Origin: Winogradskyella sp. KYW1333 | Lineage (GTDB): Bacteria; Bacteroidota; Bacteroidia; Flavobacteriales; Flavobacteriaceae | Reading direction: 5' to 3' | DNA: 64,000 bases | Assembly: GCF_003335675.1 (NCBI RefSeq) | Contig: NZ_QPHL01000016.1 | Coordinates: forward strand, 1-64,000 | Part shown: positions 63,045-64,000 of the stretch, one piece after another | Numbering within the stretch: position 1 is the stretch's first letter | Layout: each line of letters starts with the position of its first letter | Position numbers and translations under genes: made by a program | The notes under the pieces: model-generated | What the model was told of the DNA's origin: nothing | Seen by the model: only the letters and a program-made list of their open reading frames with translations | Databases searched by the model: none

Positions 63045-63929
63045 TTAACTTAAATTATATAGTATATATGTTCTTGACCATTTCTTGGTATTATCTGGTT
63101 TAAGATTAATATCAATAAATAATTCTGGACTTATTACATGACGACAACCCCAGAGATTAATTGAGTTAGTTTCAAAATCACCTTTCTCCGATATGCAGAT
63201 CTTATTTCTTTTATTTACTAATTTCCACTGTGCTTTAACTCTTTTTCCTCCAGTCATATTACTGAAGAAAAAATCACTTTTGGGAGTGCTATTAAAAGAT
63301 ATTTGATTGTTGGAGACTTTGACTACATTTTCAGGATTAACAGTTTCATTGAAGGTGTCAGGATTGATATTGAAATTAAAAATCAAGTCATAATCTTCAT
63401 TAATCAAGGCTCTATTTATTGATATGAAGTTATGTGCATATTCATCTGTAATAATGGATTTTTCTCCAGTGTTTTTGAGAGTATAATTAATTTCAAATCC
63501 ACTTTTTAATAGTTTTATTTCTTTTTCGAGTATATACGCATAGCCATTATGTGATTGAGATTGGCATTTAATTTGAAGTGTTTCAGAATTAGCATTCAAC
63601 GAAAATCTTGCTGGTTTAATATTGTATTTTTTCATGAAAAAATAATCTGACTCCTCCTTTCTTAAAAGTCCAACTCCAATTTTATGAAACCAATCATTCA
63701 GTTCAAGGTTTTGATAACCTACAGGTTTATTTATTCCAAATTCATTGTAAAATCCTCTCCCATAATTTGGAATTTCCTTTGCGTCTGTCTTTTCATCACC
63801 TGTTACACAAGTACCTTTAAAAATTAGTTTTTTGATTTTACCGCTCCAGTCAAAACGAGAAAAATTATAATTTTCCGAAGGGTCATCAATATGGAGTTCA
63901 ATGGTTTTGTTTTTTAGAATATATGTCAT
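63045..63929 (-). CDS. Galactose-mutarotase-like protein of unknown function
   Basis: 294 aa with beta-rich architecture. LHIDDPSENYNFSRFDWSGKI at the N-terminus and EYAHNFISIN with a histidine resemble galactose mutarotase-fold proteins, and KEIKLLKSGFEINYTLKNTGEK is typical of their core. No signal peptide. It is not a clear GalM. It may bind or epimerise an oligosaccharide. It sits between a GH16-like gene end and a sugar transporter on the same strand, so a sugar-processing role is likely. Family assignment is tentative. Confidence 0.6.
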   Translation of the reverse strand: MTYILKNKTIELHIDDPSENYNFSRFDWSGKIKKLIFKGTCVTGDEKTDAKEIPNYGRGFYNEFGINKPVGYQNLELNDWFHKIGVGLLRKEESDYFFMKKYNIKPARFSLNANSETLQIKCQSQSHNGYAYILEKEIKLLKSGFEINYTLKNTGEKSIITDEYAHNFISINRALINEDYDLIFNFNINPDTFNETVNPENVVKVSNNQISFNSTPKSDFFFSNMTGGKRVKAQWKLVNKRNKICISEKGDFETNSINLWGCRHVISPELFIDINLKPDNTKKWSRTYILYNLS

Positions 63930-63958
63930 TGAGGTCAGTGAATTATAATAAACAGAGC

Positions 63959-64000
63959 TTAGCTACTTTGGTTATTTTGATAAACTTTTACCCAATCTAC
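63959..64000 (-). CDS. C-terminal end of a probable GH16 glycoside hydrolase (partial, right edge)
   Basis: The final 13 codons of a minus-strand gene entering from the right, VDWVKVYQNNQSS then TAA at 63959-63961. The ending VDWVKVYQ is characteristic of the last strand of GH16 beta-glucanases (laminarinases and agarases). Only these residues are visible, so the call relies on that motif alone. Confidence 0.55.
   Translation of the reverse strand, partial: VDWVKVYQNNQSS

Overview
The window is chromosomal DNA from an AT-rich member of the Flavobacteriaceae (Bacteroidota), most likely a marine or gliding species. The evidence is the set of lineage-typical proteins (DUF3822 next to RsmD, DUF4834, DUF3667, a DnaX without its zinc module, a cysteine-free Nth), promoters of the Bacteroidota TAnnTTTG type very close to start codons, scarce Shine-Dalgarno sequences, and a probable sulfonolipid (capnine) pathway. 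There is no tRNA, rRNA, IS element, prophage or CRISPR array. One structural RNA is present, the RNase P RNA (about 9094-9393).

Layout. 1-2223: N-terminal part of a large secreted repeat protein that runs off the left edge. 2540-5984: translationally coupled polyphosphate operon sixA-ppk1-ppx. 6093-12206: beta-barrel protein, dnaX-miaE, rnpB, a decayed secreted-protein gene, and an operon with rsmD. 12360-17115: helicase, then kdsB-HAD-kdnB-acyltransferase, which points to 8-amino-Kdo in the LPS. 17318-19766: a gene remnant, a membrane acyltransferase and a lone sulfotransferase. 20174-25451: AgcS symporter and an acetate uptake and activation operon (DUF4212, SSS symporter, Acs). 25555-28960: HAD enzymes, a regulator remnant, ArsC-like protein, and prfB with a programmed +1 frameshift. 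29128-36836: an AT-rich accessory block with four ATP-grasp proteins, a PglC-type phosphoglycosyl transferase and a metalloprotease. 37047-45219: housekeeping enzymes and a likely sulfonolipid set (cysteate synthase-like, cysteate acyltransferase-like, bacterial ceramide synthase-like N-acyltransferase). 45344-50921: YfhO, glycosyltransferase and flippase. 51008-53215: two paralogous secreted proteins, each behind a sigma-54-type promoter. 53437-61360: DUF3667, uvrA, an ECF sigma factor with a small partner ORF, a lipoprotein, nth, a glycosyltransferase and bcp. 61391-64000: sugar MFS transporter, a mutarotase-like protein and the last codons of what looks like a GH16 glucanase.

How it fits together. 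Much of the window is about the outer surface: Kdo modification, sulfonolipids, polysaccharide assembly, surface adhesin and gliding-type proteins. The best candidates for undescribed biology are the ATP-grasp/phosphoglycosyl transferase block (29128-36836), the sulfonolipid cluster with its candidate N-acyltransferase (40613-44303), and the sigma-54-controlled pair of FGR-motif proteins (51008-53299). Three gene remnants (near 9.5-10, 17.4 and 26.3 kb) show that small-scale gene decay is under way.
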